NCBI GenBank assembly: GCA_947464275.1
Contig: CANHVU010000026.1
Coordinates: 1 to 48,201, forward strand
Direction: 5' to 3'
From: Bacteroidota bacterium
GTDB lineage: Bacteria > Bacteroidota > Bacteroidia > UKL13-3
Length of the DNA: 48,201 nt
Positions 30,889 through 39,404 of the stretch are shown here, piece by piece. Position 1 is the stretch's first letter. Each line of letters begins with the position of its first letter. The notes below the pieces were generated by a model. That model searched no databases and was not told the DNA's origin. It saw nothing but the letters and a program-made list of their open reading frames with translations. A program made the translations under genes and the position numbers.

Positions 30889-31467
30889 ATGTTCAAACGA
30901 CTATTCAATATAAAAGCAAAACATACAGACGGACTTTCCAAAGTTGACTATTGGAAAAAATGGGAATTATTTAAGTTGTTTGACGAGTTACACAAAGGAG
31001 AGAGGCTTTTGATTGAAATTGCAATAAATAATTTTGAAGACCAATTCTTAAAATTCAAAAACGACTATATTGAAGAATTATATGAAATTGAAGGCAACAA
31101 CGTAGCAGATTTTACAAGAATTTGGGAATGGTTTACACCGACAAAAGAATGGGAAATGTTGGTTGGCGATAAGGGGAAGGAAATTGGTGATAATGTATTT
31201 CGTATTACTGACAAATGGAAGAGAAACCAAGGTTTTTTGTTAGGAACAAAAGTTTCATTAGAAAAAGAATGTGGTGTAGTTTTAGACAAAAGTGAAGACT
31301 GGATTGAATATGGACTAATTCGGTGAGATACTGACAAGGAAAATGACATCGAAGATTGGCGGGGTTTATTTGGTAGTTTTTTAGATGCGGGAGGACAAGT
31401 CATTAATCATGACCACGAATTTAAATTTATCAATAACGATGGAACAACAAAGAAAGCCAGCAGCTAA
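30889..31467 (+). pseudogene. Hypothetical protein gene interrupted by an in-frame TGA
   Basis: From the ATG at 30889 the frame runs 145 residues (MFKRLFNIKAKH...EDWIEYGLIR) to TGA at 31324-31326. It then continues open, in the same frame, for another 46 codons to TAA at 31465. The second part, DTDKENDIEDWRGLFGSFLD followed by AGGQVINHDHEFKFINN, reads as ordinary protein. The simplest explanation is a nonsense change of a TGG or CGA codon, or a sequencing error, in a protein of about 192 residues. The family is not recognised; it is rich in acidic and aromatic residues and looks soluble. It opens an accessory-looking region between rocD and the redox genes. Confidence 0.6.
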
Positions 31468-31632
31468 CAGCAACAACCCCCAAATGCGTTAGTTCGTTGC
31501 TCTACCTTGTTTGTATCAGCGAGGCAGAACCAATAAGAAATATTTTGAAAAACAACTTATGATTGCGGACGAGGACGCTTGCAATGGCGGAAACAAATAA
31601 AGTTAAACTAATAATATAAATTGAACTGAAAA

Positions 31633-32259
31633 ATGGAAATTGATTTTGAAAAATTGATGACAAACAAATCTGATGAAGGACTTCAGGATTATATAGATAA
31701 TTGGGCAAAGTATACGCCCGAAGCTGTTGAAGCCGCAATTGCTGAAATGCAAAAGCGTGGAAGAGTATTCCAAGACGAAGAACTTGCAAACTTTCGAAAA
31801 GGGTTTCAAGCAAAACAGCTAGAAGCACAAGAACAGGAAAATGAAATTTTGGGAAATCAATGGAAGAAAAACGTGGTGATAGACGAAAATGCACCAGCAT
31901 ACTATTCTGAGCGAGCAATCTATATATTTTCTGTATTGTTTAGTGTGATTTTTGGTGCGGCTCTTTTGTCAATAAATTGCCGCAATACAAACACTAAAAA
32001 GGGTGTTTGGGAAGTATTAGCCTTTGGTGTGGTTTATACTGCATTGCAACTTTGGATTCTATCAATGATACCAAGAAATAATGGACTTACGCTTGTTTTT
32101 AGTATCGGTGGAGCTTTATTGTTGAACCATTTCTTTTGGAAAAAATATATTGGTAAAGATACTAAATACAGAACCAAACCAATTTGGAAGCCACTTATAA
32201 TTGGAGTTGTAATTTTTACTCCTTTGCTACTTGCTGCAATTTATGGAGGTGCTGAATAG
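31633..32259 (+). CDS. Hypothetical membrane protein
   Basis: A 208-residue protein. An acidic, helical N-terminal third (about 1-85) contains DKLMTNKSDEGLQDYI-like repeats of Glu/Lys and looks cytoplasmic: EAVEAAIAEMQKRGRVFQDE. Four hydrophobic segments follow, about residues 92-110, 125-143, 147-167 and 183-205 (IYIFSVLFSVIFGAALLSI; VLAFGVVYTALQLWILSM; LVFSIGGALLLNHFFW; IIGVVIFTPLLLAAIYG). No known motif. Its 3' end overlaps the next gene's ATG by 17 bases, suggesting a two-gene operon. The gap before it (31468-31632) holds no gene. Confidence 0.6.
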   Translation: MEIDFEKLMTNKSDEGLQDYIDNWAKYTPEAVEAAIAEMQKRGRVFQDEELANFRKGFQAKQLEAQEQENEILGNQWKKNVVIDENAPAYYSERAIYIFSVLFSVIFGAALLSINCRNTNTKKGVWEVLAFGVVYTALQLWILSMIPRNNGLTLVFSIGGALLLNHFFWKKYIGKDTKYRTKPIWKPLIIGVVIFTPLLLAAIYGGAE

Positions 32260-33028
32260 CATCAATATTACAAATAAATCAACAAACAAATTGATACCTA
32301 AAAGGAAAATAATATTACTAAGTTTTTTTGTTTTGCTAACAGCAGGGCTAATTGCTTTTGCAGTAAATAAAAACGCAATTGACGACCAAATTTTATCATA
32401 TACCGTTGATACAAAAACACAAAACCTGCAACTTTTTTGGAAAGACGAAAAAGGAGAAATACTGAAAAGTTTTCAAAATTTAAAGCAGTACGTAGAGCGT
32501 AAAAATCTCACGCTAACTTTTGCCATGAATGGTGGCATGTTTAACAAAGATTTTTCGCCACAAGGACTTTTTATACAAAATAAACAAACACTGGCTGCTT
32601 TAGATACAGCCGATGGAAATGGTAATTTTTATATGAAACCAAATGGCGTTTTTTATATTACTACCAATAACACGCCATTTATTTGTAAAACCACTGACTT
32701 TAAAGATAATAGAAAAGTAAAATACGCTACCCAATCGGGTCCAATGTTGGTTATTGATGGACAAATTCACTCAGCTTTTAAAGAGGGTTCGCCAAACTTA
32801 AACATTAGGAATGGTGTAGGTATTTTGCCTGATAATAAAGTAGTTTTTGCTATGTCGAAAACAGAAATAAACTTTTATTATTTTGCCAAATACTTTCAAA
32901 GTTTAGGTTGTAAAAGTGCATTGTATTTAGATGGCTTTGTTTCAAGAACTTATTTGCCAGAAAAAAGTTGGGTACAAACGGATGGAAATTTTGGAGTAAT
33001 GATTGGGGTAACAACCAAAAAGAAATAA
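32243..33028 (+). CDS. Phosphodiester glycosidase-like (NAGPA domain) membrane-anchored protein
   Basis: A 261-residue protein from the ATG at 32243; the in-frame TTG at 32231 is not needed. One N-terminal transmembrane anchor (KIILLSFFVLLTAGLIAFAV, about 20-40) precedes an extracytoplasmic domain resembling NAGPA/phosphodiester glycosidases: LTFAMNGGMFNKDFSPQGLF, YATQSGPMLVIDGQIHSAF, IRNGVGILPDNKVVFAMS and LGCKSALYLDGFVSRTYLP. These are the NGGMF, QSGPMLV, RNGVG and LYLDG signature blocks, so the family call is firm. The natural substrate in bacteria is uncertain, probably a wall or exopolysaccharide phosphodiester. It overlaps the upstream membrane gene by 17 bases. Confidence 0.82.
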   Translation: MEVLNSINITNKSTNKLIPKRKIILLSFFVLLTAGLIAFAVNKNAIDDQILSYTVDTKTQNLQLFWKDEKGEILKSFQNLKQYVERKNLTLTFAMNGGMFNKDFSPQGLFIQNKQTLAALDTADGNGNFYMKPNGVFYITTNNTPFICKTTDFKDNRKVKYATQSGPMLVIDGQIHSAFKEGSPNLNIRNGVGILPDNKVVFAMSKTEINFYYFAKYFQSLGCKSALYLDGFVSRTYLPEKSWVQTDGNFGVMIGVTTKKK

Positions 33029-33167
33029 ATGAATTGATGGTATATTAGACATTGTTTATTTTACAAAATGTTGCTGATGTTTCAATAAACATTAGTAACA
33101 ATAAAATATGCGCTTAAGTAAATTCAGATTGAATAAATTGGGCTAAACAGAGTTTTGGTAATTTAAC

Positions 33168-33530
33168 TTATTTGCCAATAATTTTTTTTCTGTGTATTGC
33201 TCCCCAATCGCTTAATGCACCTAATACATCCTTTAAAGTGTTGCTGTATGTTGAAGCTTCATAAACAATACTTACCGGTGTTGTGGCATAAACATTTCTT
33301 ATTACCAATTCATTTTGTTCTAAATGTTTTAGTTCTTGAGCAAGTATTTTGGGAGAAATGCCTTCTACATCTTTCATTATTTCGTTAAAACGTTTGGGTT
33401 CATTTACCAAGCTTAATACAATAGGCAGTTTCCATTTACCGTTTAATACATATAACGCATCAATTACATTTCTCAAATTGCTGTTGCATTCGGCTTTAGT
33501 AATTGGAGGTTTATTTTGCAATTTTTCCAT
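33168..33530 (-). CDS. HxlR-family transcriptional regulator
   Basis: A 120-residue winged-helix repressor from the ATG at 33530. A long upstream extension of the frame exists but has no regulator-like sequence and would overlap azoR. Signatures: ITKAECNSNLRNVIDALYVLNGKWKLPIVLSL, then PKRFNEIMKDVEGISPKILAQELKHLEQNELVIR, and SDWGAIHR. One Cys (AECNSN) sits at the position that senses quinones or electrophiles in YodB/HypR-like members. Divergent from azoR with 115 bases between, it most likely controls azoR and itself. Confidence 0.88.
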   Translation of the reverse strand: MEKLQNKPPITKAECNSNLRNVIDALYVLNGKWKLPIVLSLVNEPKRFNEIMKDVEGISPKILAQELKHLEQNELVIRNVYATTPVSIVYEASTYSNTLKDVLGALSDWGAIHRKKIIGK

Positions 33531-33533
33531 AGT

Positions 33534-33606
33534 GCAAAAGTACTCACTTTCATAAAAGTAACCGCTTTCCTTCAGGAAACTACTATCTTTTGCATACTCA
33601 TTCACT
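33534..33606. promoter_or_regulatory. Shared control region of hxlR-type gene and azoR
   Basis: GCAAAAGTACTCACTTTC (33534-33551) and TTTTGCATACTCATTCAC (33589-33606) share a TACTCA core preceded by a GCA word. This pairing suggests two operator half-sites in the divergent promoter. Placement is seen directly; operator function is inferred from HxlR biology. Confidence 0.35.
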
Positions 33607-33645
33607 ATAAGTTTGCGGCATGTTAAACATAAATAAAATAGAAAA

Positions 33646-34257
33646 ATGAGTTCAAAAAAAATATTACAGCTTAACTCCAGCTTAATGGGAGAGCAATCAT
33701 ACAGCAGAAAATTAGGGAATGCCATTGTTGCAAAAATTAAAGATAAATATCCTAATAGTGAGGTTGAAGAATTGGATTTGGTAGAAAGCAATATTCCTCA
33801 TATAAATCCAGAAACTCTTCAAGCAATGTTTACACCACAAGAGCACCAAACGGATGAAATTAAACAAAAACTTGAATTGTCGGATAAATTGGTAAAACAA
33901 CTTTTTGAAGCTGATATAATAGTGATAGGGGCACCATTAATAAATCGCACTATTCACTCTTCTTTAAAATCGTGGATTGACCATATTACAAGACGAGGCA
34001 TTACATTTGGATACAATGGAGAAGGATTGCCAACAGGTTTTGTGTTAGGTAAAAAAGTATATGTTGCTATGAGTTCGGGCGGTGTCTATACCGATGAACA
34101 TGGAAAAGCAAATGATTTTGTGGCACCTTATTTAAAATCTTTCTTAAGCTTTTTGGGAATGACAGACATAACTATTATAAGAGCAGAAGGGCTTCACATG
34201 CCTGTAGTACAAGATACTGCTTTGCAAAAAGGAATTGATAGTATTGTTATTGACTAA
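33646..34257 (+). CDS. azoR: FMN-dependent NADH-azoreductase
   Basis: A 203-residue flavodoxin-like enzyme that reduces azo compounds and quinones with NADH. FMN-binding features: KKILQLNSSLMGEQSYSRKL at the N-terminus (phosphate loop), IIVIGAPLINRTIHSSLKSWIDHITRRGITF, and VYVAMSSGGVYTDE. Length and motif order fit AzoR of E. coli and Bacillus. Cytosolic. Divergent HxlR-family gene suggests induction by quinones or electrophiles. A hairpin terminator follows. Confidence 0.9.
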   Translation: MSSKKILQLNSSLMGEQSYSRKLGNAIVAKIKDKYPNSEVEELDLVESNIPHINPETLQAMFTPQEHQTDEIKQKLELSDKLVKQLFEADIIVIGAPLINRTIHSSLKSWIDHITRRGITFGYNGEGLPTGFVLGKKVYVAMSSGGVYTDEHGKANDFVAPYLKSFLSFLGMTDITIIRAEGLHMPVVQDTALQKGIDSIVID

Positions 34258-34330
34258 TTGTTTAAAAGGATTCAGAAAACTGAAATAAAGCTTAGGGCAT
34301 TGTAGTAGTTTTATACTTTACCATTAATAA

Positions 34331-34365
34331 TTAAAAGGGTTGCCAAGTGCAGCCCTTTTAATTTT
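34331..34365 (+). terminator. Terminator after azoR
   Basis: TTAAAAGGGTTGC-CAAGT-GCAGCCCTTTTAA, then TTTTA. One small bulge or mismatch is present in the stem. Confidence 0.75.
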
Positions 34366-34463
34366 ACTAAGCATTTGCATTTATTATTAGATAAATGTGG
34401 CTCTAATTCTTTTTTTACGGTTTTCTTGGCATTTTTGTAAAATAAGTTAAATAAAACGCTTTC

Positions 34464-35102
34464 ATGGAAATAGATAGTTATAAAGAAACTTTTGAAACTT
34501 GGGATAAAGTAGCTGTGTTGTATCAAGAAAAGTTTATGCACTTAGACTTGTACAATGAAACGTATGATTTTCTTTGTAACACATTGCCCAATGGGCATTC
34601 ATCTATTTTAGAAATAGGTTGTGGGCCTGGCAATATTACCAAATACCTATTAAGTAAAATGCCTAATTTAAGCATACTTGCTACCGATGTTTCACCTAAT
34701 ATGATTGCGCTTGCAAAAAGGAATAATCCAACTGCAAACTTTACAGAAATAGATGCCAGAAATATTGACCAAATCAACACAAAATTTGATGCCATAGTTT
34801 GTGGTTTTTGTTTACCATACTTATCACATATTGACGCTAAAAAATTGATTCATGATGCCTGCAATATGCTCTATAAAAAAGGGCTTTTGTATATAAGTTT
34901 TGTGGCAGGTAGTGCTGAAAAATCAGGGTATCAAAAAGGTAGTAGTGGCGATAGAACTTATTTTTATTTCCATGACTTAAACAAACTGCACAAAATCCTT
35001 AATGCACATAATTTTGAAATCATTAAATCGTTTGAAATAAGCTTTGAAAAACTTGACAATGAAATGGATATTCATTCTGTTATAATTGCCACGAAAACAT
35101 AA
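34464..35102 (+). CDS. Class I SAM-dependent methyltransferase
   Basis: A 212-residue methyltransferase. The SAM motif I is SILEIGCGPGNITKYLLSK (about 48-66), motif II ILATDVSPNMIALAKR, motif IV FDAIVCGFCLPYLSHIDA, and post-motif LYISFVAGS. It belongs to the UbiE/Methyltransf_25-like group acting on small molecules; substrate not assignable. Two cysteines flank motif IV. Cytosolic. A PaiB-like gene follows 12 bases downstream, suggesting an operon. Confidence 0.8.
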   Translation: MEIDSYKETFETWDKVAVLYQEKFMHLDLYNETYDFLCNTLPNGHSSILEIGCGPGNITKYLLSKMPNLSILATDVSPNMIALAKRNNPTANFTEIDARNIDQINTKFDAIVCGFCLPYLSHIDAKKLIHDACNMLYKKGLLYISFVAGSAEKSGYQKGSSGDRTYFYFHDLNKLHKILNAHNFEIIKSFEISFEKLDNEMDIHSVIIATKT

Positions 35103-35114
35103 ACTAATAATAGC

Positions 35115-35783
35115 ATGTATCATTTTTCATATTTTAAGGAAAAAGACAAACAAACCATTTTGGATTTTATAGAGGAAAATCCTTTTGCTTTTGTAACAGG
35201 AAGTTATTTATCAGGACAACAAGTTGCTACGCAAATACCCATTTTATTGGAGGAGCGAAATGGTGAACTTTTTTTGCAAGGCCATATGATGCGAAACACT
35301 GACCATCATAAAGCTTTTGTAGAGAATCCAAACGCACTAATTGTATTTACGGGTCCAAGTTGTTATGTCAGTGCATCTTGGTATAGCAATCCGCAAATTG
35401 GTTCTACTTGGAATTATATGAGTGTGCATGTTTCGGGGCAAGTTAACTTTATGACAAATGAAGCACTGATAGCTTTTATGCGAAAACTAACTCTGAAATT
35501 TGAAAAAGGAAATACACAATCTCTTACTTTTTACGATAATCTACCTGAACAATTTTTAAGTAAAATGATGCCAGCCATTGCAGGCTTTGAAATAAAAGTA
35601 GAAAAGCTAGAAAATGTATTTAAATTAAGTCAAAATAGAGATGAAATAAGCTACAATAACATTATTTCAAAACTTCAAGAAATAGGCGGAAGTAGTGCTT
35701 TAATAGCTAATGAGTTGATAAAAAGAAAAGCAGAACTGTTTCCCGAAGGAGTAAAATGGGATGCTTCCAAGTTTGATTCATAA
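35115..35783 (+). CDS. PaiB-like FMN-binding protein
   Basis: A 222-residue protein of the PaiB/FMN_bind_2 family. Hallmarks: NPFAFVTGSYLSGQQVATQIP, LQGHMMRNTDHHKAF, ALIVFTGPSCYVSASWYSN-type central strand, then STWNYMSVHVSGQVNF and AIAGFEIKVEKLENVFKLSQNR. In Bacillus PaiB was described as a regulator of sporulation and protease genes, but the fold is a split beta-barrel flavin-binding one, so an FMN or oxidoreductase role is as likely. Cytosolic. Likely co-transcribed with the methyltransferase gene 12 bases upstream. It ends the redox-stress set. Confidence 0.85.
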   Translation: MYHFSYFKEKDKQTILDFIEENPFAFVTGSYLSGQQVATQIPILLEERNGELFLQGHMMRNTDHHKAFVENPNALIVFTGPSCYVSASWYSNPQIGSTWNYMSVHVSGQVNFMTNEALIAFMRKLTLKFEKGNTQSLTFYDNLPEQFLSKMMPAIAGFEIKVEKLENVFKLSQNRDEISYNNIISKLQEIGGSSALIANELIKRKAELFPEGVKWDASKFDS

Positions 35784-35998
35784 TCAATGGTAAACTTTAT
35801 TATCATTATAAGATTGTACAACATTGAATTTATACCTTATTAATTATTAAAGCCTTATCAATACTTTCCAAATTAGTTCCAACAGGGCCGTAAGTAATTT
35901 TATAACATTTGTAATTAATTTTATAAAATATTTAAAAAATATCGTAACAGTTTTATATTTTTATTAGACCTATTTTGTATTACACAAAAAATAAATTT

Positions 35999-37714
35999 AT
36001 GAGAGACATGTTCACAAATAATCTATTAAAAAAAGGTGTTGTTGTATTTTTAATGCTTTTAACTAGCAATTTATTTAGCCAAACCTACAATAACTTATGG
36101 ATACCTGATACCCTTTCAGGAACTACTTTTAACTTAAATATAAAAGATACTTTTGCCCAGATTGTAAATACGGGAAATCAAACCATTACTGGAGGTATTA
36201 ATGGTAAATTTTGGGGACCAACCATGTTCATTAACAAAGGTGACGTGGTTCACATGAATGTAAAAAACAATTTAAACGATTCAACTACCGTTCATTGGCA
36301 TGGCATGCATTTACCTGCTGTAATGGATGGAGGTCCGCATCAAATTATTCCTCCTGGCACTTTATGGCAACCTTATTGGGAAGTAAAAAACGATGCAGGA
36401 ACTTATTGGTATCATCCGCATTTACACGAAATGTCGGAAGAACAAATGACCAAAGGTTTAGGTGGTTTTATGATTGTTAGAGACGAAGTAGAATCTAAAC
36501 TTGCTTTACCAAGAACTTATGGTGTGGATGATATTCCTTTAGTACTTTCTGATAGAGATATTAGCTCAACTAACCAATTTGTGGTGGTGCCATATGGCGA
36601 TAGCATGATGACTAACATGACCTTGAGAGCACAATACACTGTACCAGCGCAAGTGGTACGATTTAGAATTTTAAATGGTGGATTGGAGCGTTCTTACAAT
36701 CTTGGATTTAGCGATGGTAGGTCGTTTCAAGTAATTGCTTCTGATGGAGGACTGTTAACAGCTCCTGTAACTGTAACTAAATACCTTTTACATTTGGGAG
36801 AACGCATTGAAATTTTAGTAGATTGTTCAAACGATTTGGGTAAATCAATTGATTTAAAAGCATACAATTCTACATTAGCACAGAATGTGGCAGGTGGAGA
36901 TTTTTTTCCTAATGGTCCTTTTGTAAACTACTTAGCACGTAAAGATTTTAATGTTTTGCATATTAATGTTGGTGCTAAAACAAGTAATCCTATTTTAAAT
37001 GTACCCACATTTTTAAGAACTGTTAACACTATACCTGCTGCAAATGCAAATATTACCCGAGCTTTAACGATAAGCGATACCAATATTGTTGGTGTAACTG
37101 GTGCAGCATTTGTTATTAACCATAAATTATTTGATTATAATTATAATAACTATGATGTGCCATTGAACAATACTGAAATTTGGCAAATTACCAGTACCTC
37201 CAATTTTGGACATCCATTCCATATCCATGATGTAGAGTTTAATATTTTATCGGTTGATGGAGTTGCACCTGTAGCTGCGCAAGCTGGTTTTAAGGATGTA
37301 GTTTTTGTACCTAGTAAATCAACGGTTAAATTCATAGCCAAGTTTGATAATTATGCCGATGCGTTGCACCCGTTTATGTATCATTGCCATATAGCATTGC
37401 ACGAAGACGAAGGCATGATGGGTCAGTTTATTGTTACAGATAAAACAAGTGGCATTAAGTCAACTGATAAATCTGATTTTTCATTGTATCCAAATCCTGC
37501 TAACGAAAAACTTTATATTTCATTTAACAACCAAGATACTAAGGTTTATTACATTTCAATTTTAAACATAGTTGGTAAAGCAGTATTGATGTTACCTAGA
37601 CCTGAACTAGGCAATGGAATTGACATTTCGAGTTTAAGCGCAGGAACCTATTTTATTCAGTTAACCGATGATAAAACCAAATATGTTACTGTAAAGAAAT
37701 TTATAAAGGAGTAG
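35999..37714 (+). CDS. T9SS-secreted multicopper oxidase
   Basis: A 571-residue secreted cupredoxin enzyme from the ATG at 35999 (TTG at 35975 rejected). The signal peptide ends near TSNLFSQ. All four copper blocks are intact: TVHWHGMH (H99, H101), TYWYHPHLHEM (H139, H141, H143), FGHPFHIHDVEF (H405, H408, H410) and YHCHIALHEDEGMM (H462, C463, H464, H468, M473 as axial ligand). This is the CotA/CueO/bilirubin-oxidase arrangement, oxidising phenols, metals or bilirubin with O2 to water. No Met-rich CueO insert is seen. The C-terminal ~75 residues are a T9SS sorting domain (FSLYPNPANEKLYISF ... GTYFIQLTDDKTKYVTVKKF). First gene of the 36-44 kb cluster. Confidence 0.92.
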   Translation: MRDMFTNNLLKKGVVVFLMLLTSNLFSQTYNNLWIPDTLSGTTFNLNIKDTFAQIVNTGNQTITGGINGKFWGPTMFINKGDVVHMNVKNNLNDSTTVHWHGMHLPAVMDGGPHQIIPPGTLWQPYWEVKNDAGTYWYHPHLHEMSEEQMTKGLGGFMIVRDEVESKLALPRTYGVDDIPLVLSDRDISSTNQFVVVPYGDSMMTNMTLRAQYTVPAQVVRFRILNGGLERSYNLGFSDGRSFQVIASDGGLLTAPVTVTKYLLHLGERIEILVDCSNDLGKSIDLKAYNSTLAQNVAGGDFFPNGPFVNYLARKDFNVLHINVGAKTSNPILNVPTFLRTVNTIPAANANITRALTISDTNIVGVTGAAFVINHKLFDYNYNNYDVPLNNTEIWQITSTSNFGHPFHIHDVEFNILSVDGVAPVAAQAGFKDVVFVPSKSTVKFIAKFDNYADALHPFMYHCHIALHEDEGMMGQFIVTDKTSGIKSTDKSDFSLYPNPANEKLYISFNNQDTKVYYISILNIVGKAVLMLPRPELGNGIDISSLSAGTYFIQLTDDKTKYVTVKKFIKE

Positions 37715-37722
37715 GTTCATTT

Positions 37723-37773
37723 GGTCACTGAGCTTGTCGAAGTGTTTACCTCGTTTCGACAAGCTCAACGACC
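37723..37773. repeat. Hairpin repeat GGTCACTGAGCTTGTCGAA..GACC
   Basis: GGTCACTGAGCTTGTCGAA (37723-37741) pairs with TTCGACAAGCTCAACGACC (37755-37773): 19 base pairs with two mismatches and a 13-base loop. The AGCTTGTCGAA word is a very widespread intergenic element. It lies between the oxidase stop and the sulfatase start and may limit read-through or stabilise the upstream mRNA. Confidence 0.75.
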
Positions 37774-37799
37774 GGATTATCGATTAATCAAAAAAAATA

Positions 37800-39386
37800 A
37801 TGATAATAAAAATAGTTACTTATATATTATTGCTAGCAACAATAAATGCGAATGCACAGCGCACCACTATTTTAATCATAGCTGACGATTTAAGTGCTGA
37901 TTATTTTGGTTTTTTTCCTGGTTTTGGCGATACTGTTGATGTTCCTAATATTCGCTATTTGGCCAATAACGGAATAGTTTTTACCAATCATATGTCTAAC
38001 CCAGTTTGCTCTTCTACACGTACAAGTATTTTAACAGGTAGATATAGCTTTAGAACTGGAGTTGGAGGAATAGTTGGAGGAATTGGAGGATCTAATCAGT
38101 TAGATACTGCTGAAGTTACAATTCCTAAATTATTGAAAAAATTCAATCCATTAATTGCTAAAGGTAATATTGGAAAATGGCATTTACATCAACCAAATCC
38201 TGCAAGTAATTTATTGAATCCATTAAAAATGGGTTACGATCATTTTGAAGGTCCTTTTATTGGTCAACTACCAAGTTTTACCAATTGGACAAAATATACC
38301 AATGGTGTAGCGAGTAACATCACTACCTATGCTACTACAGAAAATGTAAATAATGCTGTAACATGGTTAAATAAACAAACTAATAAACCTGTTTTTTTAT
38401 GGTTAGCATTTAATGCCCCACATGAGCCATTACATTTACCACCATTAAATTTACATAATTACAAAACTTTATCAGGAACAGCCATTGATATTAAAAATGA
38501 TCCTAAACAATATTTTAAAGCCATGATACAAGCAATGGATCATGAAATTGGAAGGTTATTTGATTCGTTAAAAGCAATGAACAGATTCGATAGTACTGAT
38601 TTTATTTTTATTGGTGATAACGGCAACACTCCACGAACAGCTCAAATGGTAGATACCACAAGGGCAAAAGGAACAGTATACCAATATGGTGTTCACACGC
38701 CAATGATTATATCAGGACTAAGTGTGGTAAATCCTAATAGAGTTTGTTCAGCATTAACAAACACAGTAGATATTTTTTCAACCGTTTTGGAATTAAATGG
38801 ATTTACCAATTGGCAAAACCAAATTCCAACTAACAAACCAGTTGATGGTAAAAGTATTTTACCAATAATAAAAAACACTGCAACTGAAATTAGACCTTGG
38901 CAATTTTGTGAAATTTTTAAATTAATCCATGATTCGGATGAGGCAAAGGCTATGAGAAATATGGATTATAAACTCATTCATTTCGACTATGGAAAGACTG
39001 AATTTTACAACTTAAAAAAAGACCCATTAGAAACAAAAAGTTTGAATGATTATTGGTCAATGTCGGCAGATGAAAGCTATAATTACGATTATTTATGTGG
39101 TCAATATGTTCAATTAACAAATAGCGTTCGTCCTTGCACAGTTACGGGAATAAATAAAATAAATAAAAATTTACCTATAAATATTTATCCAAATCCATTT
39201 ACCAAACAGGTAAAAATAACCAATTTAGCAACAAGTGAATGGGTTACTCTTATTGATAGTTACGGAAAATGTATTTACTATGGAACTGATATTGAAAATC
39301 AAGATTTTTCAAAATTAAAAACCGGGATTTACTTTTTAAAAACAGAAAAAGTAATGTTAAAATTAATTAAGGCAAACGAAGAATAA
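37800..39386 (+). CDS. T9SS-secreted sulfatase
   Basis: A 528-residue secreted enzyme of the alkaline phosphatase/sulfatase superfamily. The signal peptide ends near NANAQ. TILIIADDLSADYFGFF carries the metal-binding DD pair. The active-site motif is C70-S-S-T-R74 in NPVCSSTRTSILTGRY, which fits C-x-(P/A/S)-x-R for formylglycine conversion of Cys70. IGDNGNTPRTAQMVD and KGTVYQYGVHTPMIISG are also typical. The C-terminal ~75 residues are a T9SS sorting domain (NIYPNPFTKQVKI ... TGIYFLKTEKVMLKL). Substrate unknown; a phosphodiesterase or phosphonate hydrolase of the same superfamily cannot be excluded. It is second in the cluster, 18 bases before the YHYH gene. Confidence 0.9.
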   Translation: MIIKIVTYILLLATINANAQRTTILIIADDLSADYFGFFPGFGDTVDVPNIRYLANNGIVFTNHMSNPVCSSTRTSILTGRYSFRTGVGGIVGGIGGSNQLDTAEVTIPKLLKKFNPLIAKGNIGKWHLHQPNPASNLLNPLKMGYDHFEGPFIGQLPSFTNWTKYTNGVASNITTYATTENVNNAVTWLNKQTNKPVFLWLAFNAPHEPLHLPPLNLHNYKTLSGTAIDIKNDPKQYFKAMIQAMDHEIGRLFDSLKAMNRFDSTDFIFIGDNGNTPRTAQMVDTTRAKGTVYQYGVHTPMIISGLSVVNPNRVCSALTNTVDIFSTVLELNGFTNWQNQIPTNKPVDGKSILPIIKNTATEIRPWQFCEIFKLIHDSDEAKAMRNMDYKLIHFDYGKTEFYNLKKDPLETKSLNDYWSMSADESYNYDYLCGQYVQLTNSVRPCTVTGINKINKNLPINIYPNPFTKQVKITNLATSEWVTLIDSYGKCIYYGTDIENQDFSKLKTGIYFLKTEKVMLKLIKANEE

Positions 39387-39404
39387 ATTTTAATTATAAG
39401 AACT

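Noticed and set aside
31457-31505. Integron attC-like site (CTAAC ... GTTAG near 31464-31493)
   Set aside because: The outer words pair, but the R and L box pattern and spacing do not fit a proper attC; no integrase gene is in the window.
33531-33791. N-terminal extension of the HxlR-family gene
   Set aside because: The extra 87 residues have no regulator-like sequence and would overlap azoR on the other strand; HxlR proteins are about 110-130 residues.
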